A DNA stretch of 64,000 bases from Eubacteriales bacterium. Its GTDB lineage: Bacteria; Bacillota; Clostridia; Lachnospirales; Lachnospiraceae. This document shows, one piece after another, positions 8,732 through 17,958 of the stretch (the first letter of the stretch is position 1; each line of letters opens with the position of its first letter). The position numbers and the translations under genes were made by a program. The notes beneath the pieces were generated by a model. That model was not told the DNA's origin and searched no databases. It saw only the letters and a list, made by a program, of their open reading frames with translations. The DNA is taken from assembly GCA_030524175.1 (NCBI GenBank), contig JAUNHC010000024.1:19302-83301 (forward strand). Reading direction: 5' to 3'.

Positions 8732-10159
8732 TTATATTGTACTGAACATGGGCCAGAAATTCATAAGACCCCAGCACAAAAGTGTGATTACCACGATTAT
8801 AAGCAAAGTGATACCAATCCCTTTCCTCAGCATATACTGGGGACTCAGCCCGTATCCCACCGGAATTGCCCTGATGGAAGTGGGCAGCATAAACGAAAGA
8901 TTGACTCCCACAGAAGCCACATAAATATAAGGAATAGGATCAAGTCCCGCTCCCTGGGTGATACTGATCACAATAGGCATTGCAATGGCAGCTGTAGCCG
9001 TATTACTTGTAACATCGGACAAGAGAAGCGTGAACAAGAAAATCACAAATATGGTAACAACACCGCCGGTGATTCCCATGTTTGCCACCATATCGCCCAA
9101 TGCCGCAGCAGCTCCGCTGTTATTCATGAGGGTGCCCGCTGCAAGTCCGCCTGCAAAGATAAAAATCAAATCCCAGATAATCTTCTTCTGCACATTTTTC
9201 CACCGTAACAGCGGCTCTCCGTCCTTTTTCTTTATCATAAAGGAGATGATGGCACAGATAATAAACACATAAGCCGGCTTAAGCCCCGGCAGAATATCCT
9301 GGTAAAGCTGACGTGTAAATGCCAGCAGCGCAGCCACCACAAACAAGAGAAAAGATGCCCATTCGCATTTATCCATAGGAGGCATCTTGCGGAACTCTTC
9401 TCTGAAATATTCCTTGGAGCCTCCAAGCTCGCTCCCCTTTTTTGAAAAAGCTAACAGATATAAAATATTCAAAACTACCAGCACTATGAAAATCGGCAGG
9501 AAGCGTACTACCCAGGAAATATACATATATTCTTCCCCTGTGATCTGCTGCAGATAATCAACAGTGACAAGATTCATTGCACCGCCAAGAGGTGTTGCCA
9601 GACCCCCCACTCCGGCCGCATATACAATCGTCAGTAACAACAGTGAACCTTTTTCACTCTTGCCTATTTCTCCTTCTCCCACATACCTCAGCATAGACAC
9701 CGCAATAGGCGTGACTGTGGCACAAACAACAGCATTGGGCAGCACTGCAGAAAGCATGGCAGACAGCAGAAACCAAAAAATGATCTGGCTACGCATACTG
9801 CTTCCAATCAAAGCAAGAAAACTGGCTGCAATCCTCTTGTCAAGCCCTGTCTCCTCCCATGAAATCGTAAGAATAGACGCACCCAAAAGCAGCAGGATCG
9901 TCTCTGAGGCATAATTCTGTATCACAGACGACATATCCGCCATGCTGAACAAGGCATTGAGGCCAATAGGCAGAAAAGCCGTCACTGCAAAATCCACAGG
10001 CCCGGTGATCCACCAGAAAGCCATCCATACAATAGTACCCACAGCACTTCTCTGGGCCGCCTCCGGAAAAATACTTGCCGGAAGAAGCCAGATACAAAGT
10101 GCAAAAAGTAAAGGTCCCGCTGCAAGCTTCAAACCTCTGCGGCTGTTTTCTTTTTTCAT
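8732..10159 (-). CDS. SLC13/DASS-family anion:sodium symporter-like permease
   Basis: The 475-residue polytopic membrane protein has about 11-12 hydrophobic segments. The C-terminal half carries the signature SDVTSNTATAAIAMPI, which forms the sodium and carboxylate site in di- and tricarboxylate carriers. The N-terminal repeat has LPNAVVCATVTPI instead of a second SNT triplet, so its substrate may differ from the usual dicarboxylates. The start ATG follows GAAGGGAAGG. A strong promoter with an embedded palindrome lies upstream (10236-10269). It is the first gene of a run with the downstream ANL ligase. Confidence 0.85.
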   Translation of the reverse strand: MKKENSRRGLKLAAGPLLFALCIWLLPASIFPEAAQRSAVGTIVWMAFWWITGPVDFAVTAFLPIGLNALFSMADMSSVIQNYASETILLLLGASILTISWEETGLDKRIAASFLALIGSSMRSQIIFWFLLSAMLSAVLPNAVVCATVTPIAVSMLRYVGEGEIGKSEKGSLLLLTIVYAAGVGGLATPLGGAMNLVTVDYLQQITGEEYMYISWVVRFLPIFIVLVVLNILYLLAFSKKGSELGGSKEYFREEFRKMPPMDKCEWASFLLFVVAALLAFTRQLYQDILPGLKPAYVFIICAIISFMIKKKDGEPLLRWKNVQKKIIWDLIFIFAGGLAAGTLMNNSGAAAALGDMVANMGITGGVVTIFVIFLFTLLLSDVTSNTATAAIAMPIVISITQGAGLDPIPYIYVASVGVNLSFMLPTSIRAIPVGYGLSPQYMLRKGIGITLLIIVVITLLCWGLMNFWPMFSTI

Positions 10160-10235
10160 TTATCCTTCCCTTCTGAAACTTAATGTTCCTCTTCATCTGC
10201 ATCCGAAAACCTCGGCGCATTTTGTAGTTATTCAC

Positions 10236-10269
10236 ACTTTATTGTAATAAAGTTGTAACACATTGTCAA
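10236..10269 (-). promoter_or_regulatory. Promoter with palindromic operator for the SLC13 permease gene
   Basis: On the minus strand TTGACA (10264-10269), a 17-nt spacer and TACAAT (10241-10246) form a near-consensus promoter. An 18-nt palindrome with two perfect 8-nt arms (10236-10253: ACTTTATT, 2 nt, AATAAAGT) covers the -10 box. This is where a repressor would act. Confidence 0.75.
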
Positions 10270-10286
10270 GGTGTTTCCATGCAGAA

Positions 10287-12530
10287 TCACCTGCTGCCCA
10301 CCTTCAGAATATACGTTGGGGAATCCGGATCTGCAAAAACTACTTCTCCCAAATTCTTCAGAAGCTCATCATTGATTCTTCCCTCATACTTCTCCCGTTC
10401 CTTTGAGCCCACAAAAATATAAGCAACCTCATACTGATCAAGCAAATCTCTTACCTGCTCTTCATCCTGGGAGGTATACACAAGCTCGATGTCAGCACTC
10501 TTCTGATTCAGATCTGCCACATCGTTCCTCCACAGCCATTGATGAACATACCATCCAAGCACAGTGGGAAGTCCCGTCATGGCAGAAACTCTGCAATACC
10601 CGGTATAGCTGTCTCCATTGGCCTCCAGCACTACAGGAGAGCCGGAAATATTACTTTTCAGCCACCTCACTGCAGACGCATCCTCCGGAAAATCATTCTC
10701 CAGAAAGGCAGTGGCATTCAGTCCCTGATATGAGGATACCTTCCATACATCCCCAAACCAGGAATGGACACTGTTTCCAAAGTATCCCACTGTCCACAAG
10801 AGACAGAATAACCCCGCTCCTGCCACAACTTTAAATACCTTCTGCCTGGATATTACCAACACACGGAATATCACATATCCCATAGCCATCCCGAAAAGAA
10901 TAAATGCCTGGTAAGTAAGCTTAAACATAGTGTTTGCCCTTGCATTCCCCTGTTCATAGATATCCCGGACATAAACAAGCTCAGGGATCAAGACAAGACC
11001 TATTGCACAGAGCCCCATGATCACAGCAAAGAGATCAGGAATGGCTATTGACCTTAATAACCGGTACACACTCTTATTCTTTATCCTCCTGCACTTTTCC
11101 ATAAGAACAGAAATGATAAATATGAGTGTGAGTATAATGGGAAGCCCCCACAGAATCAGAAGCTGATGCGGCAGCGAATGATTTGCCGCAAGTGCAACTC
11201 CCTGGATCATAGTCTCAAACTTAAGCGTAAAGGGAAGGATCACAAGGTATGCAATAGCGGTGACCTCAACTGCCTGGGCTGCTGTCACAGACAGGACAGT
11301 CCTTGTCTTTCCCCGGAACCGTATGATATTGGTAAAAAGCACTACACCTCCTGTCACCACAAAATAGATGACAAAATCCCAGAAATTAGTCCACTGGAAC
11401 ATGCCCAGAAGCATGCTGACAAGCAGAATATGCGGCATTAAAAGCTGCCGTTTCCAGAACGTCTTCGCCGTAACCTTCTCCACCACTGCTTCTTTGGTAC
11501 GGATGGATTTCATCCAGGCATAGAGCAGCCCCACCAGAAGAAGTACAAACATAATATTGACCACATGGGCGTGCAGATCCCCCAACACGAAGGAATAACA
11601 GGGAAACTCATGGATCGTTTTATCAGGCACATCGGGATTATACCCAATATACCGCGTAGCATCAGGAAACCAATAACTCTCCGTATCTGTCACCCCCTGA
11701 AACTTCTGTATCCAGGGAATGATCTTACTGTAGATAACATAATGCATATTTCCGGCAATACAGACGGCAAGCCCGGCCACAACACCGGATGCAGCAGGAA
11801 TCCAGGCCTTTTTCCCGGAAACCCTGCCGAAAAATCTGTCCTTAGTCATCTGGTAAACCAGGGAAAAAGGAAGGACAAAGGCAAGCCCGGCCACAAAAGT
11901 CCTCATAAGGTTATAAGTGATTTCTACTTTACTCCCGGTTATTTTTGTCAAAAACACAGCGAAATACTGGCCGCCGTAATAGTAATTAATTGTTCCCTGG
12001 GAATACCACAGATCGGTTGCCGGAAGAGTTTTGCTCCGCATCATTGCTTCCATAAAACCATAATCCATAAATTTCTCTGTCCCATAAGCCGCGGGATGAA
12101 ATCCTGCCAGGTAAGTCCACAAAAGAAATACGGCAAAGAAAATAATTTCTTCCCAAAAAACAAGTTCTTTATGACTGGCGGGAAAACAGTCAATGCCATG
12201 TTTTATCTGATGATTAAAAAGAAAAAAGCAGCCGGCTGCACATACAACACAGACAAGAATGCAGCTTAAGGAAGTAAAGGGCATGATTTTCACAGCCACT
12301 AAAAACCAGGTAAGAAACCCTGTCACAGCCACAGCCAAAACCTTAGAGAACATCCATCCTTTATCATCAAAGCCTTCAAACAGCCGTCCTGTCACAGGCA
12401 TGGCGATCATACCCATAAGGGCTGCCAGCAGCCACCATGACCAGAATGTCCACACATCTCCCTTAAGAAGAAAGACGGAAAGACCAGCCAGCAGTAAAAC
12501 CAGCACAGCCTTTGGCCCCCATTTTTTCAT
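10287..12530 (-). CDS. Large DUF2298 (YYY-domain) multi-pass membrane protein
   Basis: The 747-residue protein has many membrane helices and the DUF2298 signature: MDYGFMEAMMRS, LPATDLWYSQGTINYYYGGQYF, YSFVLGDLHAHVVN, and NTMFKLTYQAF in the second half. The family is thought to be GT-C-like membrane enzymes acting on lipid-linked or surface glycans, but no reaction is established. I chose the ATG at 12530, 8 nt after GGGAGGG, in preference to a start 26 codons upstream. It is the last gene of a run with a GT2 and another polytopic protein, so it probably works on the polyprenyl-linked sugar made by the GT2. Confidence 0.8.
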   Translation of the reverse strand: MKKWGPKAVLVLLLAGLSVFLLKGDVWTFWSWWLLAALMGMIAMPVTGRLFEGFDDKGWMFSKVLAVAVTGFLTWFLVAVKIMPFTSLSCILVCVVCAAGCFFLFNHQIKHGIDCFPASHKELVFWEEIIFFAVFLLWTYLAGFHPAAYGTEKFMDYGFMEAMMRSKTLPATDLWYSQGTINYYYGGQYFAVFLTKITGSKVEITYNLMRTFVAGLAFVLPFSLVYQMTKDRFFGRVSGKKAWIPAASGVVAGLAVCIAGNMHYVIYSKIIPWIQKFQGVTDTESYWFPDATRYIGYNPDVPDKTIHEFPCYSFVLGDLHAHVVNIMFVLLLVGLLYAWMKSIRTKEAVVEKVTAKTFWKRQLLMPHILLVSMLLGMFQWTNFWDFVIYFVVTGGVVLFTNIIRFRGKTRTVLSVTAAQAVEVTAIAYLVILPFTLKFETMIQGVALAANHSLPHQLLILWGLPIILTLIFIISVLMEKCRRIKNKSVYRLLRSIAIPDLFAVIMGLCAIGLVLIPELVYVRDIYEQGNARANTMFKLTYQAFILFGMAMGYVIFRVLVISRQKVFKVVAGAGLFCLLWTVGYFGNSVHSWFGDVWKVSSYQGLNATAFLENDFPEDASAVRWLKSNISGSPVVLEANGDSYTGYCRVSAMTGLPTVLGWYVHQWLWRNDVADLNQKSADIELVYTSQDEEQVRDLLDQYEVAYIFVGSKEREKYEGRINDELLKNLGEVVFADPDSPTYILKVGSR

Positions 12531-12549
12531 CTGTCTGTCCCTCCCTTTC

Positions 12550-13260
12550 TCATATACTCCGGCGCAGAGAACAAAAATCCTTCCATGCCTTCCTGCCCAT
12601 ACGGACAATCCGTCTCATATTCAGGGAATTCCTGCCCCCCTGACGCGGCCGGAAAGTAATAGGTATATAATCCACACCAAGAGCATGCTTTTCATAAATT
12701 ACAGTCATAAGTACATTAGACAGATCGAATCCGTCAGGAATACGCTTCAGTACCTCCTGAAGCTGGTCAGCCTTCATAAGCCGGTAAGGCGTATTGGCAT
12801 CCTTTACCCAAACACCGAAAGCAAGATATAAAACCAATCTTAAAACCTTAGTGACAAAAACTCTGGAAAGGCCATCCTTACGGCCCTTACGGTATCCAAT
12901 CAGCAGACCGCACTTTTCCCTTTTCTCCCAAAACTGCCAGAACTCCTCAGCCAGCGTCTGACCGTCAGAATCTGTCTGAAAGACATAATCTGCCCCGGAA
13001 CGGATAGCATAATGATATCCCCGCAGGATCGTAGGACCGTGCCCCTCGTTCTCCTTGTCAATCCCCACAAGCCGGGGATACTTCTTCTCATATTCCTGTA
13101 TTTTCCGGTAAGTTCCGTCTTTACTCCCGTCATTAAGGATCACAAGGCGGCTTTCACCGCCGGTTTTCTCTATCACCGGATACCAGTTCTCGATCACTTG
13201 TCCGATGTTCTCTTCCTCATTGTAAGCAGGCATTATTATATATAAACAATCATGTTTCAT
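12550..13260 (-). CDS. Family 2 glycosyltransferase, polyprenyl-phosphate-sugar synthase type
   Basis: The 236-residue GT2 domain includes IIMPAYNEEENIGQVIE, LVILNDGSKDGT, a DxD-type FQTDSDGQT and the C-terminal FRPRQGGRNSLN. This layout matches dolichyl/polyprenyl-phosphate mannose or glucose synthases without a membrane extension. Such enzymes load a sugar on a polyprenyl phosphate for use by GT-C enzymes outside the membrane. The start ATG overlaps the 3' end of the upstream membrane-protein gene by 11 nt, so translation is probably coupled. The flanking polytopic proteins are the likely consumers of the lipid-linked sugar. The sugar itself is unknown. Confidence 0.87.
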   Translation of the reverse strand: MKHDCLYIIMPAYNEEENIGQVIENWYPVIEKTGGESRLVILNDGSKDGTYRKIQEYEKKYPRLVGIDKENEGHGPTILRGYHYAIRSGADYVFQTDSDGQTLAEEFWQFWEKREKCGLLIGYRKGRKDGLSRVFVTKVLRLVLYLAFGVWVKDANTPYRLMKADQLQEVLKRIPDGFDLSNVLMTVIYEKHALGVDYIPITFRPRQGGRNSLNMRRIVRMGRKAWKDFCSLRRSI

Positions 13261-15274
13261 AAATTCTAATTCTCCCATCTTCCGAATTATATACCATCGG
13301 ATAGGTTTGTGCAATAATATCCTCTCTGCAGGCCTGCTGTTCGAATTCCATATTCTCTTCAAAAAGAATATAATCAATACCCTCCTGCTCCACCGTGCTC
13401 TTCAGCAATTCCGTATCCCGGGTCGTATAGATCACGACAGCCTTTTCCGCCCTGTAGCTGGTGTCATATCCCGCTGACCAGGCATAATAGGGCCAGCCGC
13501 AATACATCATTGCACCTGACATAGTAACCTCGTTCATACTGTATTCCGGAGTAAGGATCAGATCATCCTTGTCCAGATTACCGGAAATCCACTTACTTAA
13601 GGGACTGTCTGCCTCCACCGCCACCCTGTGCCGGGAATCATTATCCTTCAGAATCACTACGAAATCATAAACTCCGTTCAGGGAAAGGCAGATGACAAGA
13701 ATAACAGCCGCGGCCTTGTACCTCCGTCTCCCCGCAAAAAGCTTAACTGCCGCAAAGGCCCAGAACATAGTGAGAAATGCATAGGAAATCATTACATACT
13801 TATGATTCACATTGATATCCGGCGTAAGGGAAACCACAAAGGCAAACACAGCAGGAAACAAAAAGCTCACCATGACAGCTCTCTCCCTCCGCTTCAAAAA
13901 AAGTGCAGGCAGAAAAAGTCCCAGAAAAAAGAAACCGCTGATTTGTGCCACATACCAGATAATTCCCCAAATGGTCTTATCCTCTGCAAGAAATCCCAGA
14001 TACAAAGAAGGACTCATGACGCTTCCGTTCACAAAAATTTTAGACTGAAGCATAGTAAAAAGCACAGCCACAGCCGCTGTCACAGCATAATCCAGCTTTC
14101 CATCTGAGAAAACAGCAAACCCCATAAGTATCAACAGACCGCCGATCACTGCAGCCCCGTTCCAAAAGGAACTAAGTCCCAGAAGCAGGCCAACCATCAT
14201 GGCTGTGTCCAGACTCCTGCTTTTCCAGGCCGTTTTTGTGAACAGCCGGTTTTTAATCCAAATCAGGCCTTTTTCCTCATGGGACGTCCCCGCTTCCAGC
14301 CAGTCCAGATAGATCCACAAGGCAGCCGCAACCAAAAGCAGCCCGAATGCAAGATGTCTCTGATTCAAATACACATTAAAATTCCAAAGTCCCCAGTCCT
14401 CATTAGGTGTATAACCCAGGAAGGAGGTATTCTCCGCCAAGGTAATCCAAAGATCCCCGGCCTTAAGATGCTCCCAGGCAAAACGAAAGAACGCTGTCCC
14501 GCTCCGGAAGAAAAAAAACAGTGAAGCCAGCACTCCCCCGGCAAAGCCGCCGACAATTCTCCCTGCCAGTTTGTACAAAATCATCAGAAAACCCAAAAGT
14601 GAAAAAATGCTGACTATATTATAGGCAAAATCAAGGCGGATGCCCAAATATTCAAGATTTCCGGTCAGGAACTGGAACATAAAATGATACTTTACATCAG
14701 CACCGCCGTAATGAGGATATTGTGTGGGGAAATTATTCCCCCAGGAAAAAGAACGCATCATAGCAGTGTGGGGGGCATAATCCCCATAAACTGTGAACCC
14801 CGAATAAAGAACTCCGTCCCGTATGTAAAATACATAGAACATGATCCATGTAATAAACACCAGCAAAAAGGCAAAGAACACAGCTTCTTTATAAAAAAGC
14901 TTTCTGTCCCTTACCAGGAAACCAATGTCTGATTCTGTCTTTCCTCCTGACACTATTCCTGCTGCATTTTTCATCAGATTCCTCCTCTTCATCCTGCCCC
15001 TGTATAAAAAAAACAAGAATAAACCAACAGGGACCAAAACGAAAAGATTCCCATAAAAAAGAGGCCTTGATACTCCTGCACACACACTGAAAATCCAGGA
15101 TACAGCATAAACTCCCCAGGTCATAATAAGAGTGCCTGCACCAAAAGATGCAGGCAACACAAACCAGAAACGGTTTCCCTCCGTCTCCGCTCCAGTCTTA
15201 TTCTGTAAAAGCAGCCCCTCTGTTATCTCTTTTCCAAGCAGAAAAGCTAAAATCAGATAAATGATCCCAAACAT
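13250..15274 (-). CDS. Large polytopic membrane protein, GT-C/DUF2298-like
   Basis: The 674-residue protein has about 14 hydrophobic segments. The first extracytoplasmic loop region (FTVYGDYAPHTAMMRS, then FPTQYPHYGGADVKYHFMFQ) resembles the acidic loop of GT-C glycosyltransferases and parallels the YYGGQYF element of the DUF2298 protein two genes downstream, so the two may be distant paralogues. The C-terminal part is a soluble domain (after about 560). The start ATG follows AGAGGAAATT. It lies between the ABC permease and the GT2. The role in surface glycan modification is inferred from context. Confidence 0.65.
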   Translation of the reverse strand: MFGIIYLILAFLLGKEITEGLLLQNKTGAETEGNRFWFVLPASFGAGTLIMTWGVYAVSWIFSVCAGVSRPLFYGNLFVLVPVGLFLFFLYRGRMKRRNLMKNAAGIVSGGKTESDIGFLVRDRKLFYKEAVFFAFLLVFITWIMFYVFYIRDGVLYSGFTVYGDYAPHTAMMRSFSWGNNFPTQYPHYGGADVKYHFMFQFLTGNLEYLGIRLDFAYNIVSIFSLLGFLMILYKLAGRIVGGFAGGVLASLFFFFRSGTAFFRFAWEHLKAGDLWITLAENTSFLGYTPNEDWGLWNFNVYLNQRHLAFGLLLVAAALWIYLDWLEAGTSHEEKGLIWIKNRLFTKTAWKSRSLDTAMMVGLLLGLSSFWNGAAVIGGLLILMGFAVFSDGKLDYAVTAAVAVLFTMLQSKIFVNGSVMSPSLYLGFLAEDKTIWGIIWYVAQISGFFFLGLFLPALFLKRRERAVMVSFLFPAVFAFVVSLTPDINVNHKYVMISYAFLTMFWAFAAVKLFAGRRRYKAAAVILVICLSLNGVYDFVVILKDNDSRHRVAVEADSPLSKWISGNLDKDDLILTPEYSMNEVTMSGAMMYCGWPYYAWSAGYDTSYRAEKAVVIYTTRDTELLKSTVEQEGIDYILFEENMEFEQQACREDIIAQTYPMVYNSEDGRIRIYET

Positions 15275-15329
15275 AATTTCCTCTATTCCGAAAGCACTTC
15301 ACAGCACGAACCAAAAGCCGGTGTACTGC

Positions 15330-16250
15330 CTATCGTTTATCATGGTCAATTAATTCTAAACTAAAAATACTGATCGCGGCAAATACAGCCACAAAGGCCA
15401 TAAGATAAAGCCAACGCCTTGTCACAAGCTCTTCCTTATAATCATAAATCTTCTTGTAAGTCATCTGTGATGACAAATCAGAAACCGCCTCTTCGGGAAT
15501 TAAGTCTATAAGCTTTTCCATACCATCAAACATCTGAAGCTGCTTTAGTTCCTCCTCCAACATTGTAGAAGGGATTTCATTGAGATTAGCCTCTATCAGC
15601 AGCGCCCTCTGTCCCCATTTACTGATCGTAAGATTAGAGAGACTCTTGGCCGGTCCGGTCAGGGGAAATATAGAGCCGGACAGTATCAGCTGTATGATCA
15701 AAAGAAACGGCATGACTGTCATAGCCGCCGTAGTTGATTTCACCACAGAGGATACAGCCAGTCCCATCATATCAGATGCATAAAGGATCAGGAAAAAACA
15801 GATAAAAATGTCAACATAGTAATTGCCCGTGACAAGCCCCTTCTGCGGAAACTCCATAAAAATCCGGAAAATTACAATCATGACAATTGCCTGGACCGCA
15901 CAGATAACAGCCTGGAATATCATGTGAGACGCCACATATGACGTAATGTGCAGCCCTGTTCTGTGCTCTCTCTTTATAATGTCTCTCTCCCTGCATACAT
16001 TCTGGATAGAGTTAAAAATACCAATCCAGACCATAGAAGATACAATGGCGAACATGCCAGTCCTTGTAAATTCCTTTTGCACAAACATCTTAGGTCCCAT
16101 TACCAATGACAGCAGTGCAGATATTACCACTGCAAAAACAATTACCTTCCAGTCTCTTTCATTTATAAATATGCGGAAAAATTTCCCTGTGTATACACGT
16201 ATCTGACCTAGCCTTCCTGTACGTTCCTGCATAGCTTCCTCCATTTTCAT
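15330..16250 (-). CDS. ABC-2-type transporter permease (partner of the FHA-ABC ATPase)
   Basis: The 306-residue protein has six hydrophobic segments in the arrangement of ABCG/ABC-2 permeases, with the core GMFAIVSSMVWIGIFNSIQNVCRERDIIKREHRTGLH cut here into two recognisable parts: the helix before IQNVCRERD and the coupling-helix-like ERDIIKREHRTGL. A large extracytoplasmic segment lies before the last helix (about 215-275). The start ATG is preceded by GGAGATACAG and lies 24 nt after the FHA-ABC ATPase gene. The two should form one exporter. The substrate is unknown; the downstream glycan genes suggest a lipid or glycan. Confidence 0.82.
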   Translation of the reverse strand: MKMEEAMQERTGRLGQIRVYTGKFFRIFINERDWKVIVFAVVISALLSLVMGPKMFVQKEFTRTGMFAIVSSMVWIGIFNSIQNVCRERDIIKREHRTGLHITSYVASHMIFQAVICAVQAIVMIVIFRIFMEFPQKGLVTGNYYVDIFICFFLILYASDMMGLAVSSVVKSTTAAMTVMPFLLIIQLILSGSIFPLTGPAKSLSNLTISKWGQRALLIEANLNEIPSTMLEEELKQLQMFDGMEKLIDLIPEEAVSDLSSQMTYKKIYDYKEELVTRRWLYLMAFVAVFAAISIFSLELIDHDKR

Positions 16251-16274
16251 CTGTATCTCCGGCAGTAAAACTGC

Positions 16275-17855
16275 TTATTTCCCCTCAAGGCTCTGGTATT
16301 TGCTGATAAATTCATCTGCACGGCCTTCCCCGCCTTCATCCTGTCGGTTGATCTTCTTAACGATCCCCTCCATAGAGTCAGTCTCAAAGAAGTCTTTTGC
16401 CTCTTCAATGAAACCATAGAATGCCAGATGCCCCACATCATCCTTCTCGCTCTTTGCAAGAACCACCACTTTGTCAAACAGGTCATCCACCCTGTCCGGT
16501 GCATGGGTGATAACTATTACAATCTTCTGCTGATCTGCGATCCGTCTCAGATTCTCCATCAATGCCCTTGCCATAACACCGTCCAAACCTGAATCCGGCT
16601 CATCCAGAAAGAACAAACTGGGATCGGCTATAAATTCCAATGCAATAGACAATCGTTTCCGCTGACCCCCGGAAAGCTTCTCAACTAAACTATCCTTTTC
16701 TCTGTCCAGGCCGAAAGTCTCAAGCATCTGGCCGATACGCTTCTCGCGCTCATCACGGGAGAGATTTCTTGGAAGCTTAAGCTCCGCTGCATTGTCCAGG
16801 GTATCATATACCGTATCTTCCCCTCTGAGCAAATCCTGCTGAGGAACAAAGCCAATCTCATATTTCATCTGATTGTAGTTCCGGTAAATGTCCTTCTCAC
16901 CTTCCATGATAGTCCCTTTAGCCTTTTCATACCCCATAACAGCATTTATAAATGTAGTCTTTCCGGCGCCTGATCCGCCCAAAATCAACACCATCTCACC
17001 AGGATTTATGGTGAGGTCAATATCCTCCAGAAGGATTTTTTTCCTGAAAAAATTCCAAACACTTCTCTCTTCAATGTGAATCATAAGCTGATTCCCGGCT
17101 GACTCTTTATGGCTGAACACCAGTTCATCCTCTCTGTAGAAAAATAATGTATTACCAATGCGGATCACATCTTTCTCCCTGAGTTCACAGTCATGAAGCA
17201 TTCTCTGGTTATTCACATAAACGCCATATTTGGTATTTTTGTCACTTAAGATCCATTTCCCGTTCTCATTGGATAAAACAGCATAATGCCCGGGAAGCTG
17301 GGGTATACTGGCATTCTCCACAAATGCCTCGTCATCCCCTGTCTTCTCCTCATGGCGGCTGATATAAATCCTGTCCGCACAATCCCTCAGACTGACTGTG
17401 CGCCATTCCACATTTTCCATATATTTCTTACGGTACACAAGGACTACGGTCTGTTCCTGGTCATTTTCCGTGAACACATCACCTTCAATACGAAGTACAT
17501 CTCCGTCCTCCAACGGGAAGCAGTCCTTTCCTGATAAAACGCCTGTACCGATACGGATACCATTCAAATATGTTCCGTTACGTGTACCTAAATCCTGATA
17601 AGAAAATCCATCCTCTGTTTTTAGAAACTTGCCGTGCATTCTGGCTGCATATTCGGAATGAATAGTAAGAATCCCTTCCTCTGTCCCACTTCCAATGAGT
17701 ATATCACCGGACAACGGAGCCTCCTGTAATTCTCCCTTGCCGGTGCAGATCACCAGTTTTGCTGATAAGCTTTCTTCTTGTGTATGGTTATGTATATCAC
17801 TCTCTGCTGACAACTGTCCATTTTCGGCAGATCCTTCTGTATATTGCTCTCCCAT
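16275..17855 (-). CDS. ABC transporter ATPase with two N-terminal FHA domains
   Basis: The 526-residue protein has two forkhead-associated domains: one at about 40-115 with GTRNGTYLNG, and a second at about 185-250 with NTKYGVYVNN. An ABCG-type ATPase follows (about 260-480) with Walker A LGGSGAGKTT, signature LSGGQRKRLS and Walker B LFFLDEPDSGLD. FHA domains bind phosphothreonine peptides, so transport is probably gated by Ser/Thr phosphorylation, as proposed for mycobacterial Rv1747. No kinase gene is in this window. It heads a minus-strand run with its permease, two polytopic membrane proteins and a GT2. The start ATG follows GGAGGACACT. Confidence 0.88.
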   Translation of the reverse strand: MGEQYTEGSAENGQLSAESDIHNHTQEESLSAKLVICTGKGELQEAPLSGDILIGSGTEEGILTIHSEYAARMHGKFLKTEDGFSYQDLGTRNGTYLNGIRIGTGVLSGKDCFPLEDGDVLRIEGDVFTENDQEQTVVLVYRKKYMENVEWRTVSLRDCADRIYISRHEEKTGDDEAFVENASIPQLPGHYAVLSNENGKWILSDKNTKYGVYVNNQRMLHDCELREKDVIRIGNTLFFYREDELVFSHKESAGNQLMIHIEERSVWNFFRKKILLEDIDLTINPGEMVLILGGSGAGKTTFINAVMGYEKAKGTIMEGEKDIYRNYNQMKYEIGFVPQQDLLRGEDTVYDTLDNAAELKLPRNLSRDEREKRIGQMLETFGLDREKDSLVEKLSGGQRKRLSIALEFIADPSLFFLDEPDSGLDGVMARALMENLRRIADQQKIVIVITHAPDRVDDLFDKVVVLAKSEKDDVGHLAFYGFIEEAKDFFETDSMEGIVKKINRQDEGGEGRADEFISKYQSLEGK

Positions 17856-17958
17856 AGTGTCCTCCGTAAATCAAATGAATTTCTAGTAAACAACTCAAGT
17901 ATAGCAAAATTATTCCTCCAGTTAAAGCAATTTCACGGAAAATAAATGCTTTTTTTCA

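Noticed and set aside
9564-9914. Plus-strand frames of 60-250 residues opposite large minus-strand genes (many places)
   Set aside because: They are antisense shadows with no ribosome-binding sites and no family-like residues.
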